A stretch of 64,000 nt of DNA from Yoonia sp. BS5-3 (lineage in GTDB: Bacteria; Pseudomonadota; Alphaproteobacteria; Rhodobacterales; Rhodobacteraceae): assembly GCF_038069655.2 (NCBI RefSeq), contig NZ_CP150951.2:3002001-3066000 (forward strand). Reading direction: 5' to 3'. The notes below the pieces were generated by a model, which saw nothing but the letters and a program-made list of their open reading frames with translations, ran no database searches and was not told the origin of the DNA. The first letter of the stretch is position 1, and each line of letters opens with the position of its first letter. This document shows, piece after piece, positions 41,630 to 56,400 of this stretch. A program made the position numbers and the translations under genes.

Positions 41630-42208
41630 CTAGATATGCTGCTGCGCATCCGGCACCAGCTGATCAGCCGTCCGCCCATTCCCCGGAACCCCGATGGCCT
41701 TTAGCTGCCAATCACCGTCATTGCGCGTGATCACCGCCATCACGACGCCGGTATGCGCACCCTGATCGGACAGGGTGAAACGGCAAAGTTCGGTCTCGGT
41801 GTCATCGTCAAGCACCCGGCAAAAGGCGTTGTCGACCTCATCAAAGCTTTGGCCCTGATAGGAATTCACAAAAAGAACGAGGCTTTCGATTTTCGGATCA
41901 AGCTGGGTCAGGTCGACTTTGATCACCTCATCATCGCCGATATCATCACCTGTCAGGTTATCGCCGCTATGCACGATTGCCCCATCAGCAGATTTCAACT
42001 GACCAAAATAGACGATCCCAATGGGCTTTTTCCCCGCATCAAACGTGATCAGTGAGGCATCCAGATCGATATCTTTGGGGCTGGTCAGCTTGCCCAGAAA
42101 CCCGTTTGGCATCACTGGGTCCCAGCCCACGCCGATATGCAATTTGCGCAGGCCAACAGTGTCGGCACCAAGGCTGATCGTCTGCCCTTTGGAAAGTGAC
42201 AGTGTCAT
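41630..42208 (-). CDS. TerD family calcium-binding stress protein
   Basis: A 192-aa TerD/TerZ-type protein: it starts MTLSLSKGQTISL, continues with KLHIGVGWDP and IDLDASLITFD, and has the calcium-site segment VHSGDNLTGDDIGDDEVI and SLVLFVNSYQGQSFDEV. Family members bind calcium and occur in stress, tellurite and phage-resistance loci. The ATG at 42208 has GAGG upstream; a GTG one codon earlier is possible. It lies 87 bases after the last eCIS-linked gene on the same strand and may be the end of that operon or a separate unit. Confidence 0.88.
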   Translation of the reverse strand: MTLSLSKGQTISLGADTVGLRKLHIGVGWDPVMPNGFLGKLTSPKDIDLDASLITFDAGKKPIGIVYFGQLKSADGAIVHSGDNLTGDDIGDDEVIKVDLTQLDPKIESLVLFVNSYQGQSFDEVDNAFCRVLDDDTETELCRFTLSDQGAHTGVVMAVITRNDGDWQLKAIGVPGNGRTADQLVPDAQQHI

Positions 42209-42295
42209 CACTACGTCCTCTTGCGATATTTCGCCTGCCTTACAATGTAGGGCACCCTGAGGAAAGGTGAAATCGGATCACGCAACCTTGTCTGA

Positions 42296-45200
42296 TTAGG
42301 GTTTTGGCCCGTTCTTGGCCCTTTGGTAGATATAGAACAAAAGCAGTAGCACGCTGGCAAACAGCATCAACACGAGCAAGACTGGGGCAACAAATGCGCC
42401 CGTATCACAGATGCTGAGTGCGATGAGTCCGGCAAAAATGATACCGGTGCCAATCCAGACAAACCCGAATTTAAATGCCAGCTTATCCATGAAGCCGCTA
42501 TAAAATGACCGCCAGACCAGTAGTGCGGTGAGCAGGAAGATCGCCAGCATCCCCGCTGCAAAATAGCTACGATTGGGGCAGATAAAGGTGCAGGCGCGGT
42601 CGGCTTCATCTTCGAAACTGGACAGCAGTGATGGCATGGTTTGTAAAAGCCATAGGTCCTGGAAAATGGCATTGATACTTTCAGCCTCGTTGCTGAAAGG
42701 GTCAGGTGCGGGCCAAAAACCTACGCCGGCGAAATTATCCTGAAAATATACCAGATCATCTACAAACTGGCTGAAATCCGCAGCTGCGGGCGTTGCTGTG
42801 GCTTGTCCTGTATGCACCAACTGATGCGCGGCGGGCGGTAAGACGGGCACGATCCGCCGCAGGATTTCGGCCCGGTCACTGCCCCCGAATACCCCGCTTT
42901 CCATCCGCGCGCGCAGGATTTTCTTACTGTCGGTTGTGGGCCGTTCAAGAAACAGAAGGATCAGATCCACCTTCGGATCTGCGCCGACCAGAAGCTCGGA
43001 GATGTCTTGAAACATCTTATCGCGCCCGTCTGTTGCCCCCAAATCAAGGTCAAAGGCCAGATTGATGCTTTGCCCCCGTGCCGACAAGGTACCCTGTAGC
43101 CGTGAGACCAATGAATTCAGGACCTGAATATTTTCGGCAGGGTCCGCTGTTCCGTCGTAATCATTGACGATCAACGTCACCCCGTCTGCCCGTGCCGGAT
43201 CAAGGATGGTGGGAAATGCGGCAGCGAGGGCTGTGAAATCTGCGCTATCGGCCCGCGCGAAGGGGGCAATCGCATCGGTGATTTGCTGGGCTGCATCGCT
43301 GATTTGCAGATCCGACCAGTCTTGCCAGCCGCTTAGGGTGATCGCGAGATCCGCCTTGGCCCGGTGCCGATGGGCCGCCCGCACAAAGTCGCGCATCCCG
43401 AGTGTCCATTGTTCCTCATTGCGCAGATAAAGGTTGCCGCCATCGGTCAGGTCGAATTCCAGCCCGTAAAAGGCGGCCCGGTTCACGATCCCGAAATCAA
43501 TCAAACGGCCAGCGGGCGCGCCGTCAGCGGCGGCGGCATCTTCGGCGATTTCACTGTCTGCGCTGTCTGCGCTGACGCGGGGCGGGGCCATCCAGAATGG
43601 CATAAATCCGTAAACCAGCGTATTGTCCTCGCGCCGGTTGGTGCAGCCGCAATCGGGCAGGGCGATATTTGTATCAAGACCGTCATTGGGCCCAAGGGCT
43701 GGGGCACTTTGTGCGGCGCTGGCGCGGATGTCATTGGCGATGATGCCCGATGCGAAGGGCGCAATTGCCGCATCAAAAAGCCGGGCTGTCGGATATTCCA
43801 CGCCGATCAGTTCGGTCAGCCTTTGGGTGATTTCTGCGGTCTGCGCCGCATCTGGAACGCCTTGGGCGGCGGGGGCTGCGGCAATGGCGGCGCTGAGCGT
43901 ATCTGTCAGCCCCCAAGATGTGTCCACGGCCGGTTGCAGTTGCACCATGGCGCGGTTCACGGCGGTTGCGATCTTCTCGGCGGCGATTGGATCAAGAATT
44001 TTGCGCGCGTCACTTTTCAGCACCTCGGCATTCGGGGCAGCCTGGTAATCGGCATCGAGCAAGGCATTGCGGAATTCGGCGTCCGCCACCGTTGCCTCAA
44101 CCGCGCTATCGGTGTTGAGCGTCACGCCGATTGTCGGGTTGATGGTCAGCGGATCGAATTCCGGGACACCCTCAGGCCGGGTATCAAAAGTATCGCTGAC
44201 CGGTTCGGCGGCGCTGGCCAGGACATCGGCTGCGGCCTCAACCTCGGCATCGATTTCGGCAGCTGTGGCGTTTTGCAAAGCGCCTCGGATGGCGGCCAAA
44301 AGACTGGCCCTGCTGGGTGAGCTTAGCCCGACAAAGGGCTCAACTATGGCCGCGTTTTGTGCGAAATCGTCTTGCAGGGCCAGGTTGGCGGCCTTTTCTG
44401 CATTAAGCATATAAGCCTGCCCGAAGTTTTCGGGGCTGTTCAGCGCCAGCAGAACCTGATCCATCGTGCATTCATTCACCTGCCCAACCAGCGCCGTTTC
44501 AATGGCCGAAATCAGGGCGGCATTGCTATCAAAGCTTTGCCCTGCAAGATCGCCAAGCAGGCTGTTCACATCAACCGGGGCCACAAGACTGTCGAATGCG
44601 CGTTGATCAAAGCTGATGTAATCCGTCGCCCGGCTTCCGGCCCCATGTGCACAGCTATCGGGCAGGTTTTGATAGATTGTGCTGAAATCACGGGGGGCTG
44701 CGGCGCGGTTTTCCCCCCGATACTCGGCCACCAAGGCCACGACCGCAGGGGGATTGCCCAACAGCCGCGGCCCCCGCAATGCGATATCCTCGCCCAGCCA
44801 AAGCGCAAAGTCAGGCGCAAGCAGTTGATTGATGCTGCCGGGCAAACCGGCCTCTATCATACCGATATTGCTGAGGATTTCGGCACTGGCTGCGGCCCCG
44901 CCGGCCAGATCAAGCTGGGTGCAGGTGGCGGCGGCGTCCGGCCAGATATCGGGATCAAGCCCGTTCAAAACAAGCTGTCCTGCCTGGGCGGACGGCCCCA
45001 GTGCCGCATCGATCTGCCCGGCGCAATCGGCGGCGCCGGTTTGATTTTCTAAGCTTTCGGTTGTTGTGCTGGCCGGTCCAATCAGGGCCAGGATCCGCGT
45101 GTTAAGGGCGCTGTCATCGCTGGGCAATAGCCGATCAGCGAAGGCATCTGCGCTGGCTATGTCCTTCCAGTCCGGGACATCTGCGGCCAGCTGCCCATAG

Positions 45201-45487
45201 GCGGCCGCAAGCGCCAATGTCGCATCCACATCCCCAGGTTTGCCCGGCAAGGGGAACAGGCGGCAGAATTCCACAAGCTGATCGCGCGTATAGTCCCCAA
45301 GCCTGCCATCGGACAAAAGTGGGTTGTTGTCGGAAAGCGCTGTGCGCAAACCGCGCTGGATCAATCCGATCTCTTCCGGTTCGGGTGGCACGCCCGTTAC
45401 TTTGTTCAGATCGGAGCAATTGGCCAGTGTCATCGCGGGCAGCCATGCAAAGAGTAGCGTGAAAAGCAGGGTCCTTATTATGTTCAT
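42296..45487 (-). CDS. Large exported membrane protein with degenerate GH18-like domain, eCIS-linked
   Basis: A 1063-aa protein. Residues 1-22 are a signal peptide. Residues 38-76 resemble a peptidoglycan-binding-like helical unit (IQRGLRTAL ... GRLGDYTRDQLVEFC). Residues about 80-600 are an unassigned alanine-rich region with paired cysteines. Residues 613-945 resemble a glycoside hydrolase 18 barrel: YGFMPFWM at the first strand, LAITLSGW and GVGFWPAPDPF. The catalytic DxxDxDxE is replaced by GVTLIVNDYDG, so it is probably inactive. Three C-terminal helices follow (about 975-995, 1003-1027, 1031-1053). The ATG overlaps the AAA ATPase stop. It may tether or guide the particle at the envelope; this is inference. 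Confidence 0.7.
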   Translation of the reverse strand: MNIIRTLLFTLLFAWLPAMTLANCSDLNKVTGVPPEPEEIGLIQRGLRTALSDNNPLLSDGRLGDYTRDQLVEFCRLFPLPGKPGDVDATLALAAAYGQLAADVPDWKDIASADAFADRLLPSDDSALNTRILALIGPASTTTESLENQTGAADCAGQIDAALGPSAQAGQLVLNGLDPDIWPDAAATCTQLDLAGGAAASAEILSNIGMIEAGLPGSINQLLAPDFALWLGEDIALRGPRLLGNPPAVVALVAEYRGENRAAAPRDFSTIYQNLPDSCAHGAGSRATDYISFDQRAFDSLVAPVDVNSLLGDLAGQSFDSNAALISAIETALVGQVNECTMDQVLLALNSPENFGQAYMLNAEKAANLALQDDFAQNAAIVEPFVGLSSPSRASLLAAIRGALQNATAAEIDAEVEAAADVLASAAEPVSDTFDTRPEGVPEFDPLTINPTIGVTLNTDSAVEATVADAEFRNALLDADYQAAPNAEVLKSDARKILDPIAAEKIATAVNRAMVQLQPAVDTSWGLTDTLSAAIAAAPAAQGVPDAAQTAEITQRLTELIGVEYPTARLFDAAIAPFASGIIANDIRASAAQSAPALGPNDGLDTNIALPDCGCTNRREDNTLVYGFMPFWMAPPRVSADSADSEIAEDAAAADGAPAGRLIDFGIVNRAAFYGLEFDLTDGGNLYLRNEEQWTLGMRDFVRAAHRHRAKADLAITLSGWQDWSDLQISDAAQQITDAIAPFARADSADFTALAAAFPTILDPARADGVTLIVNDYDGTADPAENIQVLNSLVSRLQGTLSARGQSINLAFDLDLGATDGRDKMFQDISELLVGADPKVDLILLFLERPTTDSKKILRARMESGVFGGSDRAEILRRIVPVLPPAAHQLVHTGQATATPAAADFSQFVDDLVYFQDNFAGVGFWPAPDPFSNEAESINAIFQDLWLLQTMPSLLSSFEDEADRACTFICPNRSYFAAGMLAIFLLTALLVWRSFYSGFMDKLAFKFGFVWIGTGIIFAGLIALSICDTGAFVAPVLLVLMLFASVLLLLFYIYQRAKNGPKP

Positions 45488-46810
45488 CCGGTCCGTCCTT
45501 CTTTGCGCATTTCGCCTGCAATGGCCTGTTGGATATCGCGTTGGGAAATGGTGTCAGCCTCGCGCCGCAGCGCCGAAATCGCCGCATGGCGTGCTACGTT
45601 GATAATGGCTCCGCCGGCTAAAATGTGGGCCTGGCCCAACGCGTCTGGGTTCACATCGTCACTAAGCGGCATTTTCCCCAAAACACTGCGCCATAGCGCG
45701 GCGCGCAGGGTCGCGTCTGGCTTGGGAAAGCCAATGGCCATTTGGAACCGGCGAAAGAACGCTTCATCAATATTGCTGCGCAGGTTCGTGGCCAGGATCA
45801 CAAGCCCGCTGCATTCCTCAATCCGTTGCAACAGATAGGCGACCTCTTGATTGGCGTGGCGGTCATTGGCTGATGTTGTCGCACCGCGCGCGCCAAAAAG
45901 CGCGTCCGCTTCGTCAAAGAACAGGATCCAATCGCGCTGCTCGGCCATATCAAAAACCTGGGCGAGGTTCTTTTCCGTCTCGCCGATATATTTGGACACG
46001 ACCATGGATAGATCGATCCGGTAGACCTCAAGCCCGGTGCGTTGCCCAAGCAGCGTGGCGGTCAGCGTCTTGCCAGTGCCGGGCGGGCCATAAAACAGGG
46101 TCTTGAACCCCGCGCCAAGCCGCGCTTGCATGCCCCAATCATGCAGGATGGTTTTACGGTTGCGCAGCCAGGCGGCGATGTGGTCAAGCCCATGAACCAC
46201 CTCGCGCGGCAGGATCAGATCATCCCAGCAAAGCCCGGTTTTCAACCGCCGCGCTGGAAATTGCGGCGAGAAATCAGGTGCAGGGGTTCGTCCTTCGCAA
46301 AGCGCAGCCACCTTATGCGGCGCAATCAGCAAGGCACCTGACAACAGCGCATCAGAGCGATCCAGCGACACGCCCGCCATGCTGCGCAGCGGATGATCTG
46401 GCGCAAAAAGCCCCATCGCCGCGATCCGCCGGTCTGTGTCGCCACCGCCCAGCAGAAAAAGCGCGGTCTGGCCGGTGGGTTGAAAGAAGGTGCTGTCCTG
46501 GCGCAATGCCCCAAATTCGGTGAAAGGGCGATCAATCCCGGTATTGCGCACAAAGAACGGGTCCAGCACGGCAGGCTGGATTTGCGGTGCCAATGCGAGC
46601 GCAAGCACGAGGCGCCCTGCAGTATCCAGCGGTGCCTTGTTGATCAGCTGCGCGAGCGCCGCGCCTTCGGGCAACGTGGGGGCCGCTGGTGGTGCAAAGG
46701 GCGTATCCGTTCCGCCAAAGAAATGCGACAGGCGCGCTGCGATCACCGCAGAAAGCCATTCCAGCTCTGCTGTGATGGCTGCCGCATGGACATTGGATGG
46801 ATGGCTTTGG

Positions 46811-46818
<8 letters not shown>
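45484..46818 (-). CDS. eCIS AAA+ ATPase (Afp15-like)
   Basis: A 444-aa classical AAA+ protein. The N-terminal 200 residues are unassigned and family-specific. The ATPase core has Walker A GPPGTGKT at 244-251, Walker B ILFFDEAD near 298, sensor 1 VILATN and the arginine finger FFRRF near 357. An AAA+ of this type is a marker of eCIS loci and is thought to help particle assembly. It overlaps the tape-measure-like gene by 8 bases and the next gene by 4. Confidence 0.9.
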
Positions 46819-50481
<3,663 letters not shown>

Positions 50482-50485
<4 letters not shown>

Positions 50486-52656
50486 GTTCTGGCCTCATCC
50501 GCGGACATCTGGCTGAGGGTCTGGCGCAGTGCGTCACTGGTATCCCCCGCCAGAAGCAATGGTGCCAGCACCTGCATCTGCTGTTGGCAGAGCCAGAGCG
50601 GCCGCACATGGATATGGGCCGGGGCCAGGCGCAGGATCAGATCCGTGACATAATGCCGATAACTGGGATCACGGGTGCGTGCGGTCCAACCGGGGATAAG
50701 CGCTGTGCATTGGAATGGGGCGAAATAGCCCGCATTGCCCCGCAAGGTGATATCCTCAATGCACCATATCTGCTCGGCCTGCTGATGCAGTGTGATGAAA
50801 GTCTGACGTAAACGGTTGGCCCAGTCATTGACTTTGGCGCGGTTGCGATGTGTCCCGCAAACGTAAAACCCGCCACCCGGCACCGGTTGATATAGCACGT
50901 CCCAATCGCTTTTGCGGTTACGGGCGAGGATATAAGCCTCTGGCCGGGTGGCCCGTATGAAGTCGCCTGGGTCGATCCGCCCGTCGATGATCCAGGGGCA
51001 GGCGATGGCCAGTTTGGCAAGGCTTAGCGGTGCTGCGCTTTGATCTGGCACGACAAATGTATCAAGCGGGCGTATGGGCAAGATGACATCTTCGGGCGCG
51101 ATTGTGGGTTCAGGCAGGGCCAGTTCGTCATCAAGGATCAGCCCCTCATGGGTAGGCGCGCTGCCGATCTGTAGATCGGCCAGATGCGCCAGCCGGGCCA
51201 GAAAGCCGAACTGAGGATGCGCTGTGCCTGAAAAGCGGTTAAATGCGGGCAGCTGGCGCAGATAATCCTCGCGCCAGTTGATCGCCCATGAAAGCTGCTG
51301 CTGTTTGCTGCGATAGGCATGCATGGTGGCCGGATCAAAGCCTGGCATTTCCTCGCCCTGCAGCGAGATCAGGTAGTCAAGCATGGTGATCCGTTCGCGG
51401 ATTGCCGCCGGGTCGGTCATGTCCATCTGCCGCGCTGCCACATAATTTGCGTCAATTTGGTCAACAGGTTGGGCCATCCGTTGTAGATGATCATCCATCA
51501 TTGTCCGGTAGCGCGTCAGCGATCCTTTGCGCCGGGTCTTGCGCTCGGCGATCCGGTAGGGGGCGGGCAGCATTGCATCTATGGGGCCGGGCGCGATGTG
51601 GCGCGATTTGCCGGGCCGTAGCACATCCCAATCCTGCGCGTTGCGCAGGTTGTTGCGGGCGGTGATGCGGGCGGCCTGCAGGCGTCCCAGCTCTTCGTGC
51701 AGCGTATCGTTGTTCAGCTGCACGGGCGCCCCGTCGCGTATGGCCGTCAGCGAAAAGCGCTGCCCGGTGATCGGCAAAACGGGCTGATAATAGGTCGCTT
51801 TGCGCCCTTGCAGCGGGCTATCGATGATCGCATCTGTGCCCGGATCACGCAGTTCAAAATCAAGCACGCGCGCAAGCCCTTCAATGCCGTGCAGGGCAGG
51901 CAGCGCGATATCCAGGGGCCGCCCCGCGCGTCCGCCGGCCGGTATCTTGGGCCAAATGGCGGCTGGATCTTTGAATACATCGCCGCGTGTGGTCCCTGTG
52001 ATGCTGGTCTGATCAGTATGGTTCAGAAGCAGCCCCTTAAAGGCCAGCCCGATCCGGTGGATTGCGTTGGCAATGACCCTTTCTGGCAGGGCCAGCGTGT
52101 CAATCGCCAATGACCCATGCAGCGCGACAGGGATCGGCGTGGCCATTTCGACTTTGTTGATCGCGGTGCAAAGCAGCCGGTTTTCTTCAAAACGTGCTCT
52201 GACGGCGTCCAAAGCTGTCTTGTTCCAAGAAGGCAGATCGCGATTGCGCGGCGCATTCGGATCAACTGTGTCATGCGGGATGATCATCAGATCGACCATC
52301 CCTTTATTTGGCCCTTCGCTGACGAAGACCCGTTCTAACTGATCAAGTGCGGACAAGCAGCTGGCCAGATCAGTCAGGGTCACAGGACGGCCAGGTAGCA
52401 CGGCATCGGCCGCAAAAAGCGCAAGCGAACCAGGGTCAAATATGCCCTGCGCGGTCGTCAGCAGGTCGCGCGGCGCATGATCGCCTTGATAGGCAAGTTC
52501 GCTGAGCGCAAAGGCGGTTTGTTCCAGCAGCGTGACGCCGGGATCATGCAGGTTGTAATCGGTCCAGATCTTACCCGACGCGTCCTGCGCCGCGGCAATT
52601 GCCTTGGCCCGTAGCGCATCAAAGCTGAGCGGAGGAGGTGGCTGATCTTCTTTCAT
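50482..52656 (-). CDS. eCIS baseplate wedge protein, J-like (Afp12-like)
   Basis: A 724-aa protein. The N-terminus has the baseplate-J-like signature WTDYNLHDPGVTLLEQTAFALSELAYQ (residues 31-57, split here as a motif), which in eCIS loci marks one of the two large wedge proteins. The remainder is unassigned, with a C-terminal block ICIEDITLR-like strand followed by TDLILRLAPAHIHVRPLWL, as in the last part of wedge proteins. It overlaps its neighbours by 4 bases on both sides (ATGA). Confidence 0.75.
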
Positions 52657-53465
52657 ATCACCTCACTGTCGCGTGTGGGTCCCCCGCGTGAGCCTTCCAT
52701 GGTCGGATCGAACCAAAGCTGGGTCAGGTAATAGCGGATCGTCTTGTCCTTGCCGAAATGGGCGTTTGTGCGCATCTCAAGCCGGTAACTATGCGGGGCT
52801 TTTTCGGCGACCCAGCGCAGTCTGATCCGGTCGGCATAGCTGCCATAGACGGCTGTTTGCGCCTTGATCCGCCTGCGTCCAAAGAGCCGGTTGAGAATCC
52901 AGTTGCGCGGGTGATAGGCATTCATCGCAATGGCATGAAGCAACGCATAGCGGCCCTTGCCCGGCTGGCCGCCGGCGCCTGCCGTGATCTCAAATGCATG
53001 GCATCCGGTCAGCCCGCTTAGGATTGTGTGCCAGCCCCCATCAGCAGGCACTTCGGGGGTGCCTTCGGTGGCAAAGCCGATCCGGCCCCGCATCCGCGCG
53101 ACGCCATTCACATCAAGATGCCAATCGGGCGTTTGCGTATGCACGCCCAGCCGTCCCTCGGGCGAGAAACTGACCCCCGGTGCATCGGCATTCTGATCGC
53201 CGCCCCGTTTAAAATGCAGGCTGCTGTCATCCTTGCCGTGATCGATCACCCAGGCGGGATATTCGGCACTGAGGCTTTCAAACAGGCTGAGCAGCCTTTC
53301 CGAGCCGCCAACCGAGGTCAGCCGCAAACCATCGGTCGCCGTCTTGGCATAGCCATCATCGATCTGGTTCACACCGCTATCTATCAGATCACGGTAATGT
53401 TCAGCCGTCGGCAATGCCCCGTCCCGGAAATAGGCCTTCAGCGTTGTGCGATCTTTTTTGGTCAT
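52653..53465 (-). CDS. eCIS fibre-like or receptor-binding protein
   Basis: A 270-aa protein. The N-terminus (LKAYFRDGALPTAEHYRDL followed by IDSGVNQIDDG) matches a recurrent start of fibre-type proteins found between wedge genes in eCIS loci. Then come a short beta-rich stretch with RLGVHTQTPDWHLDVNGVARMRG, typical of phage fibre and S74-type proteins, and a compact C-terminal domain with many basic residues. It probably attaches to the baseplate by its N-terminus. The name is from pattern recognition. Confidence 0.62.
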   Translation of the reverse strand: MTKKDRTTLKAYFRDGALPTAEHYRDLIDSGVNQIDDGYAKTATDGLRLTSVGGSERLLSLFESLSAEYPAWVIDHGKDDSSLHFKRGGDQNADAPGVSFSPEGRLGVHTQTPDWHLDVNGVARMRGRIGFATEGTPEVPADGGWHTILSGLTGCHAFEITAGAGGQPGKGRYALLHAIAMNAYHPRNWILNRLFGRRRIKAQTAVYGSYADRIRLRWVAEKAPHSYRLEMRTNAHFGKDKTIRYYLTQLWFDPTMEGSRGGPTRDSEVI

Positions 53466-56400
53466 GGGCGACTCTCCTGACCCACGATCAGCATGTCACC
53501 GATGCGCAAGCGTCCAATCCCGCTTTGGCTGGGGGCGACAAGCTGGCTATCCTCAGAGACCGTGATGGCGTGATCCATGGTCGAGAGCGGCAGCGCCCAT
53601 GGCCGCGAGGGCCGGATGATCGTCCCCATTTTGCCGCGCCCGTCTGATTGGGCCGTGTCCGCCAGGCTATAATTGCCCAAATCATCGGCGACAAAATGCA
53701 GCACCGAGAAGTCAGTCACATGCCGCACATCTGCCGCATCGCTGATCAAGGCCTTGAGCATGCGCACATTCAGCTCCCATCCAAAGCGCGATATTTCGGC
53801 GGCTGCGGTCCAAACGGACAGGGCCTTTGCGATATTGACCTGTAGCCGCCTTGCCGCCGCGCCATCATCAAGAAAAGGGGCGAACCGCACAGCAGCGCGG
53901 ACCTGAATCCTGTCAAAGCTGGGATTGACGACCTCATATGTTGCCTGCGGGGCCCCATGGCGCTGCAAAAAGGCGCGTATCTTTTCCAAACTGCCCACGT
54001 CAAAAAGCCGCTCTTGCGCGATGGTTTGCAGATCGGCGCCGGGCTCTGCCGGGTGGCGTAGCACCACCACGGTGACATGACCGGGCCGAGCCGCCGGACC
54101 CGTGCGGGACAGATGCGGCAGGCATTTCACGCGCCAGATATCGGGAAAGGCCTCAAGCACCATCCGTTCGATGTCATGCGGCGTGACAGCCCGCTGCCGG
54201 TGGCGCAACCTTTCGCTGATGCGGGCCAGATAATGGGGGCGGGTTTCAGGGGCGCGTGGGGGGGCACGTCTATTGGCCTCAACCGGTGTTGACATGCCGG
54301 GCTGCGCAATTTCAAAGCGCCAATCGCGCGGCCCGTCAGCCTGGGCGGTTTCGGTTTGATTGCAGACGGCCCAAACCCCATTGGTGCGCACCCGCGCCAA
54401 TGTCGGGTGGGTCTTAAAGCCGGGCCAACGGGCCGAGATGGCCAACCAAACCCCACCCCCCGGCATTTCGCCATCAGGCGTTTCGGCATTGTCGGGCAGA
54501 TCAAGCGTGACCACGCCTGACCGAAGGAGCCCATCTGTGGTATCGGAACTGATGGCGGTGCTGGGCAGGGTGACCCAGCCCTCGGCGGTCAGATAATGCC
54601 AATCAAGCGGCACTTGATCGGGGACCAGTCGTAGATGCCCACTATCGGCAATATCAAAAAGAATGCCTAGCTGGCGCAGTGCCCCTGCACCGGCCAGTTG
54701 AATGTAAAGCGTGCCCAGCCCAAGGCGCGGCGGGAAGATACCCAGATCACGGCGGATCAAACGCGGATAGCATTCGCGGCTGCCAAAGGGGGTCACCTGC
54801 GTGACCTTGTCGCGGGGTCGGGCCGTGTCGGGGGCGGCCAGGCTGATGATGGTGCTGGCCCGGTAACCCAATGTGATATTGTCCAATTTCGGGACGTAAG
54901 GTGCGGCAGGGACGGGCGGCTCGCCGCGGTACAGCGGGCGCGGACGCATCGCTTTGACCAGGGCAAGCGGGTATTGGGCTTGCCCAAAATCGCCGCAGCC
55001 GGTCATGGTCATGCGGACAGCGCCGGCCTTGATTTGCGCGCGGGTCCGGGGGCGCTGCGATTGTGCCTTGCCGCTGGCTGCTTGGCTGCTGCCCAAAACT
55101 GGGCCCTCTGCGGACCAATGAGGATCAAGCGTCTTGTCATAGCTGCGCGTGGCTATCAGCGGGCGCTTTTCGGTGCTCACTGGCTTCCATCCATCGGCGG
55201 ATAGGTAATCCAGTCGGACCTGCGGGTCGGGGATGACCGTTTCAGACGGGTAGTGGGCATAATGACTGGCAAAGCCGCCAACGCTGCGCGGCAGGTCCGC
55301 CCATGTCATATTCAGGCTGATATCGGTGACCGGTTTGCACGCCATTTCGGTTGAGCCCAGCACAAAGCTGGCGCCTTCGGTCGGGCGGATGCCAAAGGGC
55401 ATAAAGGATTGGCCCGTTGCAACCGGCCCGTCATCGCTGAACCCGGTCAGATTGCGCAGGCCCTGCGCTGCGACATCGATGCCGATCTGCTCAATGCTGT
55501 AACGCTCAAGGAAGCTGACCGGACAAATCCGCGCTTGCTGGTTCCAGCGCAGCTGCAGGCTGGGGGCGGCACCGGCCGCATCGGCGGGCGGGGCGATGGG
55601 GGGCATGTCGGCGCTGAAAGCCAAACGTAGCGTCAGCCCGGCATCGCCGGATTCGATCGGCAATATCTGGGCGATTTTGGCGCTGATCATGCCTTCGGGG
55701 GTTGTCATGCGGATGTCAAAAGCATCGCCCAGCAGCTTTTCGAACATGTCCGCAGGGCTGTAGATGAAGGTCCCGTTTTCCTGGGCAAAGGCTTCAACTA
55801 CATTGCCTTCATCGCGGGTATGTTGATGCTGGCCGGTCAATTCGGATGCAAAGGCAGTGATGGCCCGTTCGAGGATCTTCCAGTAGTCCCCGGTCGGCCA
55901 TGGGGTGCCTTCCATCAGGCCCAGCGTGACGATCCGGCCAAGCAGCAGGCGCAACGGTGCCGGTTTCAGGATATAGCCTGCGATCACTTCGTAAATCAGG
56001 CTCATCGATGGTTTGCACTGGCGTTTGCAGGCTTCCGCATGGACCATCTGGGTGATGGCCGCCACGCCTTCACCCAGGTCAGGAAAGCCAAGCGCCCGGA
56101 TTAGGGCCGGGTCTGCGCGCAGCTCAAGCGCGATATCGGGATCGGGCGTGTCGCCGGGATCAAAGGCCGCATCATGGCTGGCCGCAGGCAGGTCGGTCGC
56201 CCGTTGCATTTGCAGATGCACCTCAACCACGCGGTCCCCTTCGGCCAGCAGGAACATATCTGACGCGATATCAAGCCCGATCCGCACTTCTGCCTCAGAT
56301 GGGGCGACAAAGACGCTGCGGTTCAGCGGCTGCGCGGCGGCAGGCTCATAACTGGTCCGAATGCCGGTGATCCCGCCAAGCGTGGAATAAAGCGACACTT

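Noticed and set aside
43364..44320. 318-codon plus-strand frame
   Set aside because: It is antisense to the GH18-like membrane protein gene; its composition (Cys, Gly, Arg-rich) is that of a shadow frame.
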